DNA from: JBBQSV01 sp038213615
GTDB lineage: Bacteria > Patescibacteriota > Saccharimonadia > Saccharimonadales > OMJO01
Assembly: GCA_038213615.1 (NCBI GenBank)
Contig: JBBQSV010000026.1
Location: 1-9,749, forward strand
Direction of reading: 5' to 3'
Length of the DNA stretch: 9,749 bases
Under the pieces are notes generated by a model, which ran no database searches, had not been told where the DNA came from, and saw only the letters and a list, made by a program, of their open reading frames with translations. Below, in pieces: positions 1 through 5,911 of the stretch. The position numbers and the translations under genes were made by a program. The stretch's first letter is position 1. Every line of letters begins with the position of its first letter.

Positions 1-171
1 GACGATGCCCACTTGCGCGTGCAAAGCGAGGCCGAAAAGATTCGTCATGAGCTTAAAACCGAAATGGTTCAGTTGGTGGCCGAAGCCACCGAAGCCGTAG
101 TTGGCGAAAAGATCGACGCTAAAAAAGATAACGCCCTGATAACTAGGCTACTAAATGGAGTTAAATCATGA
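1..171 (+). CDS. atpF: ATP synthase F0 subunit b, 3' end only
   Basis: Frame 1 is open from the left edge to TGA at 169-171 and gives 56 residues of a charged helix rich in Glu, Lys, Ala and Gln (for example EAEKIRHELKTEMVQLVAEA), ending in LLNGVKS. This is the C-terminal part of the b subunit, the peripheral-stalk coiled coil that ties delta and F1 to the membrane sector. The membrane-anchoring N-terminus lies outside the window. Its stop overlaps the atpH start in an ATGA (168-171), implying translational coupling. Identification rests on helical composition together with position directly before delta; the fragment alone has no diagnostic motif. Confidence 0.85.
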   Translation, partial: DDAHLRVQSEAEKIRHELKTEMVQLVAEATEAVVGEKIDAKKDNALITRLLNGVKS

Positions 172-551
172 GTGCCACCCGCCGGCAGATTGCTCAGGCT
201 ACCCTGGACTTGTTGCAGCGTCATTCTAGTAAGCACGTGGCCGATGCTCTGGCTAGTTATTTGGTAGCCGAACGCCGCAGTAAAGACATAGATTTAGTGA
301 TGCGTGATGTCCAAGCCTTGCGCCAAAAGCAAGACAGCGTGCAAGAAGTCATGGTAACTAGTGTCGATGAACTGTCGTCGTCTACCAGAACTGCCCTGGC
401 CCAAAAACTGGGTAGCCAAAAGACCATCTTTAACTATCAGACTGATCCAAATGTAGTTGCTGGCGCCCAGGTGCGCGGGCTAGATTGGCAGTTAGACATG
501 AGCGTGGACAGTAAATTAAATAAACTTAAATTAGCCGCAAGCCAAGAATAA
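168..551 (+). CDS. atpH: ATP synthase F1 subunit delta, short form
   Basis: A 127-residue protein. The C-terminal half carries the delta signature: a Val-rich strand near residues 61-66 (VMVTSV) and DPNVVAGAQVR at 93-103, followed by the usual short strand and closing helix (SVDSKLNKLK). Delta caps the alpha3beta3 hexamer and links it to the b stalk. Family members are usually near 175-185 residues with an N-terminal helical domain of about 105. Here only about 60 residues precede the C-terminal domain, so part of the N-terminal bundle is missing. The start is fixed by the ATGA overlap with atpF and by GGAG at 157-160, seven bases upstream. No frame break is visible, so this looks like a compact subunit and not a pseudogene. 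Confidence 0.9.
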   Translation: MSATRRQIAQATLDLLQRHSSKHVADALASYLVAERRSKDIDLVMRDVQALRQKQDSVQEVMVTSVDELSSSTRTALAQKLGSQKTIFNYQTDPNVVAGAQVRGLDWQLDMSVDSKLNKLKLAASQE

Positions 552-563
552 TCAGGAATAAAT

Positions 564-2126
564 ATGTCCAATATCTCTGTACAAGAATTATCTCGTGAAG
601 TCCGCGAAGCCATCAAGCAACTCAAGGCTCAGCCCAAAGTTGAGAACGTAGGAGTTGTTACCCGAGTGGGTGACGGCGTGGCTTGGATTTACGGGCTGAG
701 TGGCTGTGGCTACAGCGAAATGATCGACATCGACAGCGACCAGGGCGGTCAGGTTACAGCCTTTGCGCTGAATCTAGGCGAGGACGAAATTGGGGCTGTA
801 CTTTTGGGGGACGATGTTTTGGTCAAGGCCGGCGCTACCGCCCGACTAACCGGCAAGGTACTAGAAGTACCTGTGGGCCCAGAAATGGTTGGCCGCGTGG
901 TGGACCCGCTGGGTCAGCCACTAGACGGCAAAGGTGCCATTAAGGCCAAGCAAACTAGCCGTGTGGAGCGCCAAGCACCTGGTGTGCTAGACCGCAAAAG
1001 TGTTAACGAACCACTGATGACTGGGATCATGGCAATCGATGCCATGGTGCCTATTGGCCGTGGCCAGCGTGAGCTTTTGATCGGCGACCGCCAAACTGGT
1101 AAAACGGCCATAGCCGTGGACACCATGATCAGCCAGCACCGTCAGCAGACCGGTGTTATCAACATCTACGTAGCCATTGGCCAAAAGCTAAGCAAAGTAT
1201 CACGTTTAATTGAACGCCTAAAGGCCGAGGGCGTCATGGACCAAACCATTGTGGTGGCTACCAGTGCGGCCGACCCAGCCAGCCTGCAGTACTTAGCGCC
1301 CTACGCGGCCACAGCCATGGGTGAATATTTCCGCGACAATAAACAACACGCCCTGATTATTTACGATGACCTAACCAAGCACGCCGCAGCCTACCGACAG
1401 ATGTCACTATTGCTGCGCCGCCCACCAGGCCGCGAAGCCTACCCGGGGGATGTGTTCTATCTGCATTCGCGTTTACTGGAGCGTTCGGCTAAATTAAATG
1501 ACGCACTTGGTGGTGGTAGCTTGACTGCCCTGCCGATTATCGAGACCCAGGCTGGCGACATCAGTGCCTACATCCCAACCAACGTCATTAGTATTACCGA
1601 TGGTCAGATATTTGTAGAAACTAGTTTGTTCTACCAGGGTATTCGCCCGGCGGTGTCGGTGGGGTTGAGTGTGTCGCGTGTGGGTGGCAATGCCCAAACC
1701 AAAGCCGTCAAAAGTGTGGCCGGAAGTTTGCGTATCGATTTGGCACAGTTCCGCGAGCTAGCCGCTTTTGCCCAGTTCTCTACCGACCTGGACGAAGAAA
1801 CTCGGCACCGAATTGCCCGCGGCCAACGCCTGACAGAGTTGCTCAAACAGCCACAGTACACTAGCTTTAGCGTTTGGCAGCAAACCGCATCGCTAATTGC
1901 TGCCACTCAGGGCTGTTTTGACAAAGTGCCAGTAGATTCTGTCAAAAAGGCTCAGGCTGCCCTACTACACCAGCTAGATCAAGAGCACAAAAAAGACATG
2001 GATATCCTAAACAAGGGCGACAAACCAGATGACAAAATGACCAAGCTAATTCTGGATGTAGCCACCAAAATCTCCAAAGAGTACACTGCTAGTGAGCCAA
2101 CTAATGCAGTGGGAGACGAGGAGTAA
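564..2126 (+). CDS. atpA: ATP synthase F1 subunit alpha
   Basis: A 520-residue protein, close to normal family length. Alpha forms the F1 hexamer with beta and binds nucleotide at the non-catalytic sites. Visible landmarks: beta-barrel N-terminal domain with VTRVGDGVAWIYGL near 32-45; Walker A GDRQTGKT at 174-181; Walker B LIIYDDL at 264-270; the LLLRRPPGREAYPGDVF stretch at 282-298; and the signature PAVSVGLSVSR at 362-372, whose final Arg is the finger reaching into the beta catalytic site. The C-terminus ends in an acidic tail. AGGA at 554-557 sits six bases before the ATG. It follows atpH by 12 bases and precedes the unknown 105-residue gene by 2. Confidence 0.98.
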   Translation: MSNISVQELSREVREAIKQLKAQPKVENVGVVTRVGDGVAWIYGLSGCGYSEMIDIDSDQGGQVTAFALNLGEDEIGAVLLGDDVLVKAGATARLTGKVLEVPVGPEMVGRVVDPLGQPLDGKGAIKAKQTSRVERQAPGVLDRKSVNEPLMTGIMAIDAMVPIGRGQRELLIGDRQTGKTAIAVDTMISQHRQQTGVINIYVAIGQKLSKVSRLIERLKAEGVMDQTIVVATSAADPASLQYLAPYAATAMGEYFRDNKQHALIIYDDLTKHAAAYRQMSLLLRRPPGREAYPGDVFYLHSRLLERSAKLNDALGGGSLTALPIIETQAGDISAYIPTNVISITDGQIFVETSLFYQGIRPAVSVGLSVSRVGGNAQTKAVKSVAGSLRIDLAQFRELAAFAQFSTDLDEETRHRIARGQRLTELLKQPQYTSFSVWQQTASLIAATQGCFDKVPVDSVKKAQAALLHQLDQEHKKDMDILNKGDKPDDKMTKLILDVATKISKEYTASEPTNAVGDEE

Positions 2127-2128
2127 AT

Positions 2129-2446
2129 ATGTCTGAAAGCTTGTCACAATATGGTAGGAGAAAAGCAATAGAATCAATGGAAAGTGCTGAAACTTTCCGA
2201 CCACGCGAGAGATCCTTTACTAAGAACGATGGTCGCTGGCATTCGGCTGGTAGTATGGCGTTAATCCCGGATTACTGGAGTCTTCCGGACGACCGGCGAG
2301 AAAGATTAGTGAGCAGTGCTGACGCAGTTGTAGAATTTGCGCAGCGGATAGACGCAGTAGCTCGTGAAATTGGTGGTGGGCTCATAACAGAAATCCCACA
2401 CGAGGTTATTTTAGAAGTAGCAGCATCAATGAGGGCGAATGGCTAA
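2129..2446 (+). CDS. unrecognised 105-residue protein between atpA and atpG
   Basis: I do not recognise this protein. It is a soluble, charged sequence with no membrane segment, signal peptide or cysteine. The first 45 residues are polar with several Arg and Ser. A helical-looking stretch follows from about residue 52 (LPDDRRERLVSSADAVVEFA) to the end. A good ribosome binding site, GAGGAG at 2118-2123, lies five bases before the ATG, inside the end of atpA. The stop overlaps the atpG start by 8 bases, so gene and operon are translationally meshed, which supports it being real. Codon choice differs from atpA: it opens with adjacent AGG AGA arginine codons and an ATA, while the atp genes favour CGC/CGT. 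GC by hand count is near 50%. Function is unknown; an ATP synthase accessory role is possible only by position. Confidence 0.68.
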   Translation: MSESLSQYGRRKAIESMESAETFRPRERSFTKNDGRWHSAGSMALIPDYWSLPDDRRERLVSSADAVVEFAQRIDAVAREIGGGLITEIPHEVILEVAASMRANG

Positions 2447-3479
2447 TACCATTGCAATTCGGCGCCGGATTGGCAGTGTCAAGAACACTCGCCAGATTAC
2501 CAAGGCCATGGAACTTGTGGCGGCCAGTAAAATGCGCCGCGCTCAGGACTATGCTGGCAAAACGCGAGACTACAATCAGCTGGCCCGGGCCATCCTAACA
2601 CGCATTGCTGAGTTAACCGACGTTAGTAAACATCCGCTTTATCACACCCGTACAGTCAAAACCCGCCTGCACGTGATTATTTCTAGCGACCGCGGCTTGG
2701 CCGGTGCCTACAACAATAACTTGTTTAAGCAGCTGCATGTTGAACTGGCACAGGACAAAAAAGAATCTGTTGTTAGCCAAATAATTAGCGTTGGCAAGCA
2801 AAGTGGTCACCATGTATCCAAACTAAAGGGCGTAGAGCTAGTGGCGGCCTATGATCACTTTTCGGAAACACCAACTGCTAACGACATCCGCCCTATTCTA
2901 AACACCATTATCCAAAAGTACACTGGTGCCCCCAGCGACTCGTATGTGGATGCAGCACAAGGCGACGGCGCGGAACGGAACGAGTCGTATGGACGATACG
3001 ATGAAGCGAGTACCGCAAGTCGTCAACACAGTGATACACCACAAGCAGTAGCAGAGTCATCTAGCTCTGTAGATGAGCAGGCTACTGTGTTACGTGTGGC
3101 TGGGAGAGTAGATGCTGTAGATGTGATCTTTACCGACTACAAATCCAGCATCAGCCAAGTTGTGACTTCCCTGCGGCTGTTGCCCGCAGCGTTTGAGGCC
3201 GTGCCAATTGGCGAGGACTTAGAGCGTGCCGACTTTGAGCCATCTGTGCAGCAAGTGCTGGATGAGATTACCGTGCGGTTGATCGAATCACAACTAAACC
3301 AAGCCTTTAGCGAGGCCCAGGCCAGCGAACAAACTATGCGCATGATGGCCATGAAAAACGCCACCGACAACGCCAGTGATCTGATTGACGATTTAACTCT
3401 GGAATTCAACAGTGTGCGCCAAGCCGCAATCACCCAGGAACTGGCAGAAATAACCGGCGGCTCAGAGGCCATGAAATGA
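2439..3479 (+). CDS. atpG: ATP synthase F1 subunit gamma with internal insertion
   Basis: Gamma is the central rotor shaft. The N-terminal helix is classic (IRRRIGSVKNTRQITKAMEL at 7-26, then VAASKMRRAQ). The middle has the ISSDRGLAGAYNNNL strand-turn (81-95). The C-terminal helix has the conserved MMAMKNATDNASDLI (302-316) and RQAAITQELAEI (327-338). The length is 346 residues against about 285-295 for most bacterial gammas. The excess is one block, about residues 165-224, of low-complexity Ser/Ala/Glu/Gln sequence between a helix ending QKYTGA and the strand VDVIFTDYKSS. The start overlaps the preceding gene by 8 bases, with GAGG at 2431-2434 four bases upstream. The stop overlaps the next start as ATGA. 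Confidence 0.95.
   Translation: MANTIAIRRRIGSVKNTRQITKAMELVAASKMRRAQDYAGKTRDYNQLARAILTRIAELTDVSKHPLYHTRTVKTRLHVIISSDRGLAGAYNNNLFKQLHVELAQDKKESVVSQIISVGKQSGHHVSKLKGVELVAAYDHFSETPTANDIRPILNTIIQKYTGAPSDSYVDAAQGDGAERNESYGRYDEASTASRQHSDTPQAVAESSSSVDEQATVLRVAGRVDAVDVIFTDYKSSISQVVTSLRLLPAAFEAVPIGEDLERADFEPSVQQVLDEITVRLIESQLNQAFSEAQASEQTMRMMAMKNATDNASDLIDDLTLEFNSVRQAAITQELAEITGGSEAMK
2931..3110 (+). other. in-frame insertion within atpG
   Basis: About 60 codons with no counterpart in standard gamma subunits, lying in the globular Rossmann-like domain before the strand that leads to the C-terminal coiled coil. The encoded segment is polar and low in hydrophobic residues, so probably disordered. It contains a near-repeat (CGACTCGTATG at 2936-2946 and CGAGTCGTATG at 2981-2991, 45 bases apart and so in frame) and a short hairpin TCGTAT/ATACGA (2985-2990 with 2996-3001). 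Boundaries are judged from where family-like sequence stops and resumes and could shift by several residues. Confidence 0.7.
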
Positions 3480-4042
3480 CAATGATTGATCTGCGAGAGC
3501 GTGAGAGTATCGCCCTACTTCCTGAAGCGATTTTGTATGCAGATAGACTGGTGGTGGAGTTAGAGGCAGTACAGTTTCAGTCTATCGACGATGTCCCTGC
3601 TGATTTCCCAAATCCTGGACTTGCTGCGCTTGATATAGAAGATCGTAATAGATTAGTTGGAACGGGGTATTTATACATGGGTCATGTAGACAGGATAGAT
3701 TCGTGGCTCTATCGGGCCTTGCTGGATGGCTATACGCCGACTCCGGAGCAACTTGCTGCAAAAGTAGGAGAAGGCGGCGATTTTATGGGGGATGAAATCA
3801 ATAATTTGCATAATGAGCACCCAGATGTACACCAGCTTTTGGATTCCTATGGGTATGGCACTAAAGAGACTGTTCCTTTAGTGCCACGATTTGTGGGCGC
3901 GTTTGTTTTACCACGTGAGTTGGTGAGGGATATTTTCGCTACCATGTTTATGCGTGGTCAGGATTACCGAGGTTATGGATGGGGATTTCCGTGGATAAGT
4001 AGTAAATCAGGTGAAGAAGGAGACAACGATGGCAGTAATTAA
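3476..4042 (+). CDS. unrecognised 188-residue protein between atpG and atpD
   Basis: I do not recognise this protein. It is soluble and acidic overall, without cysteine, signal peptide or clear membrane helix. Visible landmarks are an N-terminal helix (SIALLPEAILYADRLVVELE near 11-30), a Tyr/Gly segment VGTGYLYMGHVDRIDSWLYR near 61-80, a central HNEHPDVHQLLDSYGYG near 112-128, and an aromatic Gly-rich end RGYGWGFPWI near 165-174. The start overlaps the atpG stop in ATGA, with AGAGG at 3464-3468 seven bases upstream. The end overlaps atpD by 14 bases in another frame and contains the atpD ribosome binding site. GC by hand count is near 46%, a little below atpD, and AGA and ATA codons appear. 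Both overlaps argue that it is translated with the operon; function is unknown. Confidence 0.7.
   Translation: MTMIDLRERESIALLPEAILYADRLVVELEAVQFQSIDDVPADFPNPGLAALDIEDRNRLVGTGYLYMGHVDRIDSWLYRALLDGYTPTPEQLAAKVGEGGDFMGDEINNLHNEHPDVHQLLDSYGYGTKETVPLVPRFVGAFVLPRELVRDIFATMFMRGQDYRGYGWGFPWISSKSGEEGDNDGSN
4017..4023 (+). promoter_or_regulatory. ribosome binding site that fixes the atpD start
   Basis: AAGGAGA lies five bases before ATG at 4029. The frame is also open from an in-frame GTG at 4011, but that would put the ribosome binding site inside the coding region and add an atypical KKETT extension, so 4029 is preferred. Confidence 0.85.
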
Positions 4043-5426
4043 AGAAAAAACATCCGCCGTACAGCGGAACGGTAAAGTCAGCCAAGTAGTTGGCGTGGTG
4101 GTAGACGTAGAATTTGAAGGCGGGCATTTGCCAGCCATTTATAACGCCCTAAATGTAAAGCTAGATGGCAAAGATCTAATACTAGAAGTTGCCCAACATT
4201 TGAGTGAAGGCAGCGTACGAGCGGTAGCCCTAGGTTCTACCGACGGGCTAGAGCGCGGCGTAGATGTAGTCGACACCGGCAGTGCCATTAGCGTGCCGAT
4301 TGGCAAAGAGACTTTGGGCCGCATGTTTAACGTAGTGGGCCAACCAATTGATAACAAACCGGGCACTTTCAAGCAATATTCCCCCATCCACCGTAACCCG
4401 CCTGCCCTAGTCGACCAGTCAGGCAAAGTAGAGATTTTAGAAACCGGCATCAAAGTTATTGACCTGATTGCACCAATTACCAAGGGCGGCAAGGTTGGCC
4501 TGTTTGGTGGTGCTGGTGTGGGCAAGACCGTGCTGATCACCGAGCTGATCAACAACATTGCCAAGTTCCACGAGGGCTACTCTGTATTTGCCGGCGTGGG
4601 CGAACGTACCCGCGAGGGCAACGACCTGTACTACGAAATGCAAGAATCTGGCGTGCTAGACAAGACTTCGCTGGTGTTTGGCCAGATGAACGAACCCCCT
4701 GGTGCCCGGTTACGTGTGGGCCTGAGTGGCCTGACAATTGCAGAGGGCTTTCGGGATCAAGGCAGTGACGTATTGCTGTTTATAGACAACATCTTTAGAT
4801 TTACCCAGGCCGGTGCCGAGGTGTCTGCCCTGCTGGGTCGTTTGCCGAGTGCCGTGGGCTACCAGCCCAACTTAGCCCAAGAAATGGGACAGTTGCAAGA
4901 ACGCATCACCAGTACCAAAAATGGTTCTATTACATCAGTGCAGGCCGTGTATGTACCGGCCGACGACTTGACCGACCCGGCGCCGGCTACTACCTTTGCC
5001 CACCTGGACTCCACCATTGTGCTTAGCCGCGGTTTGACAGAACTAGGGTTGTACCCCGCGGTAGATCCACTAGACAGTAACTCTACAATTTTGGATCCAG
5101 AAATCGTAGGCGAAGACCACTACAACGTGGCCCGAGAAGTGCAGCGTATTTTGCAACGCTACAAAGACCTGCAAGACATCATCGCTATTTTGGGCATGGA
5201 AGAATTAAACGACGAAGACAAGCAAACAGTTGCCCGCGCCCGCCGTATCCAGCGGTTTCTAACCCAGCCATTCTTTGTGGCCGAAGTGTTTATTGGCAAA
5301 CCCGGTCAGTACGTGCCGCTAAAAGACACTATTGCTGGGCTAAAAGAAATCTTAGCTGGCAAACATGATAGCAAGAGTGAGAACGCCTTTTACATGAAGG
5401 GCGACATCACCGATGTCAAAGACTAA
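4029..5426 (+). CDS. atpD: ATP synthase F1 subunit beta
   Basis: A 465-residue catalytic subunit of normal length. It synthesises or hydrolyses ATP at the alpha/beta interfaces. Visible in order: N-terminal barrel with VSQVVGVVVDVEF (18-29); P-loop GGAGVGKT (160-167); GERTREGNDLY (191-201), whose first Glu is the catalytic carboxylate; Walker B strand LLFIDNIFRFTQAG (249-262); SALLGRLPSAVGYQP (266-280); and the Tyr/Pro segment LYPAVDPLDSNS (341-352). The lever that touches gamma, DELSEED in the textbook form, reads EELNDED at 391-397 and keeps five acidic residues. All catalytic residues I can check are intact. The stop is 28 bases from the atpC start if the inserted S23 unit and one copy of its flanking repeat are removed. 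Confidence 0.98.
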   Translation: MAVIKEKTSAVQRNGKVSQVVGVVVDVEFEGGHLPAIYNALNVKLDGKDLILEVAQHLSEGSVRAVALGSTDGLERGVDVVDTGSAISVPIGKETLGRMFNVVGQPIDNKPGTFKQYSPIHRNPPALVDQSGKVEILETGIKVIDLIAPITKGGKVGLFGGAGVGKTVLITELINNIAKFHEGYSVFAGVGERTREGNDLYYEMQESGVLDKTSLVFGQMNEPPGARLRVGLSGLTIAEGFRDQGSDVLLFIDNIFRFTQAGAEVSALLGRLPSAVGYQPNLAQEMGQLQERITSTKNGSITSVQAVYVPADDLTDPAPATTFAHLDSTIVLSRGLTELGLYPAVDPLDSNSTILDPEIVGEDHYNVAREVQRILQRYKDLQDIIAILGMEELNDEDKQTVARARRIQRFLTQPFFVAEVFIGKPGQYVPLKDTIAGLKEILAGKHDSKSENAFYMKGDITDVKD

Positions 5427-5442
5427 GTCTTTGACGAAGAAC

Positions 5443-5460
5443 GGAGCAAGGAGTATGGAG
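5443..5460 (+). repeat. left arm of inverted repeat around the S23 gene
   Basis: GGAGC (5443-5447), then a two-base AA, then GGAGTATGGAG (5450-5460). These are the reverse complements of GCTCC (5892-5896) and CTCCATACTCC (5881-5891), giving 16 base pairs with a single bulge across about 420 bases. The arm also contains the GGAG ribosome binding site and the ATG (5455) of the S23 gene. Confidence 0.8.
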
Positions 5461-5850
5461 GATGGAGAAGCTAAGCAAAGTTCCAAGCTAGATTCTTTTG
5501 ATAAACTTCATGCATGGCAGGCGGCTCGTGAATTGACTAAGCAAATTTACATAGCTACAAAAAACTTTCCAAAAGACGAGCAATTTGGGTTAACCAATCA
5601 AATGCGTCGAGCTTCTAGTTCTGTAGCGGCTAATATTGCAGAGGGTTTTAGTCGCTCAACTATGCCAGACAAACTACATTTCTATAGTATGGCTCAGGGT
5701 TCGCTAACTGAGTTACAAAGTTTTTTGTATATAGCTGAAGATGTTCAATATGTCAGTGAGTCAGAGCGAGAAACTCTATATAATCTAAGTATCAAGGCAC
5801 ATAAATTACTAACCTGGTTGATTAAGTCAACCAAACTTAGGATTAGATGA
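5455..5850 (+). CDS. four-helix bundle protein, S23 / 23S rRNA intervening-sequence protein family
   Basis: 131 residues from the ATG at 5455. The family pattern is clear: FDKLHAWQAARELTKQIY, then FPKDEQFGLTNQMRRASSSV, then ANIAEGFSRS, then a third helix with MAQGSLTELQSFLYIAEDV and a final helix LYNLSIKAHKLLTWLI. Relatives form homopentameric barrels of four-helix subunits; the related Avd protein binds RNA and reverse transcriptase in diversity-generating retroelements, but no such partners are here. An in-frame ATG at 5413 would add 14 residues and overlap atpD by 14 bases. I prefer 5455 because GGAG at 5443-5446 is eight bases upstream. The gene sits inside an inverted repeat between atpD and atpC and is AT-richer than its neighbours, which suggests later arrival. 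Its biochemical role is not known. Confidence 0.9.
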   Translation: MEDGEAKQSSKLDSFDKLHAWQAARELTKQIYIATKNFPKDEQFGLTNQMRRASSSVAANIAEGFSRSTMPDKLHFYSMAQGSLTELQSFLYIAEDVQYVSESERETLYNLSIKAHKLLTWLIKSTKLRIR

Positions 5851-5862
5851 TAATGGATTACT

Positions 5863-5896
5863 CTTACTCCATGCTTCTTACTCCATACTCCGCTCC
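5863..5896 (+). repeat. right arm of inverted repeat and adjacent direct repeats
   Basis: CTTACTCCAT occurs at 5863-5872 and again at 5877-5886 (14-base period), leading into CTCCATACTCC (5881-5891) and GCTCC (5892-5896), which pair with the left arm. The segment is noncoding, follows the S23 stop by 12 bases, and is full of CTCC, the complement of the GGAG ribosome-binding core. Confidence 0.8.
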
Positions 5897-5904
5897 AAGG
5901 GAGC
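5892..5904 (+). promoter_or_regulatory. atpC ribosome binding site inside a small hairpin
   Basis: GCTCC-AAG-GGAGC forms a five-pair hairpin with a three-base loop. The right half holds the atpC ribosome binding site (AAGGGAG, 5897-5903), eight bases before ATG at 5912. GCTCC is also the outermost part of the S23 inverted repeat, so it can pair either with the upstream GGAGC (5443-5447) or with the atpC site. An effect on atpC translation is inference. Confidence 0.5.
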
Positions 5905-5911
5905 AAACCAA

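Larger units (their letters stand above)
5450..5896 (+). mobile_element. candidate intervening-sequence-like element carrying an S23 gene
   Basis: A 447-base unit that begins GGAGTATGGAG and ends CTCCATACTCCGCTCC. It is flanked by AACGGAGCAA (5440-5449) and AAGGGAGCAA (5897-5906), which match at 9 of 10 positions and look like a target-site duplication. It holds one gene, for an S23-type four-helix bundle protein. GC counted by hand over 5471-5850 is about 38%, while two sampled 60-base lines of atpD gave 53% and 62%. In the S23 family, genes of this kind are known as the open reading frames of intervening sequences in 23S rRNA, which also have complementary ends. No transposase, reverse transcriptase or integrase is present, so a mobilising enzyme would have to act from elsewhere. 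That this is mobile is inference. Confidence 0.55.

Noticed and set aside
914..1906. Several open frames on the - strand across atpA, atpG and atpD, and + strand frames across the helicase
   Set aside because: They are shadows of well-identified genes, have no family-like sequence and no ribosome binding sites that I could see.
2179..2198. Hairpin GGAAAGT/ACTTTCC near the start of the 105-residue gene as a terminator or attenuator
   Set aside because: It is a seven-pair stem with no T tract, lies within coding sequence, and is well within what chance gives.
4011..4028. GTG start giving atpD six more residues
   Set aside because: The ribosome binding site would lie inside the coding region; ATG at 4029 is well spaced from AAGGAGA.
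4029..5426. Beta-subunit lever reading EELNDED instead of DELSEED as a functional anomaly
   Set aside because: The acidic character is retained and this segment varies among bacteria, so it is normal variation.
5413..5454. Longer start for the S23 gene, overlapping the end of atpD
   Set aside because: The nearest purine-rich site (GAAGGG, 5396-5401) is spaced about 11 bases away, the extra 14 residues do not resemble the family, and the 5455 start has GGAG at a good distance.
5455..5850. S23 protein as the Avd accessory protein of a diversity-generating retroelement
   Set aside because: No reverse transcriptase, template repeat or variable repeat is in the window, and the neighbouring genes are all ATP synthase subunits.
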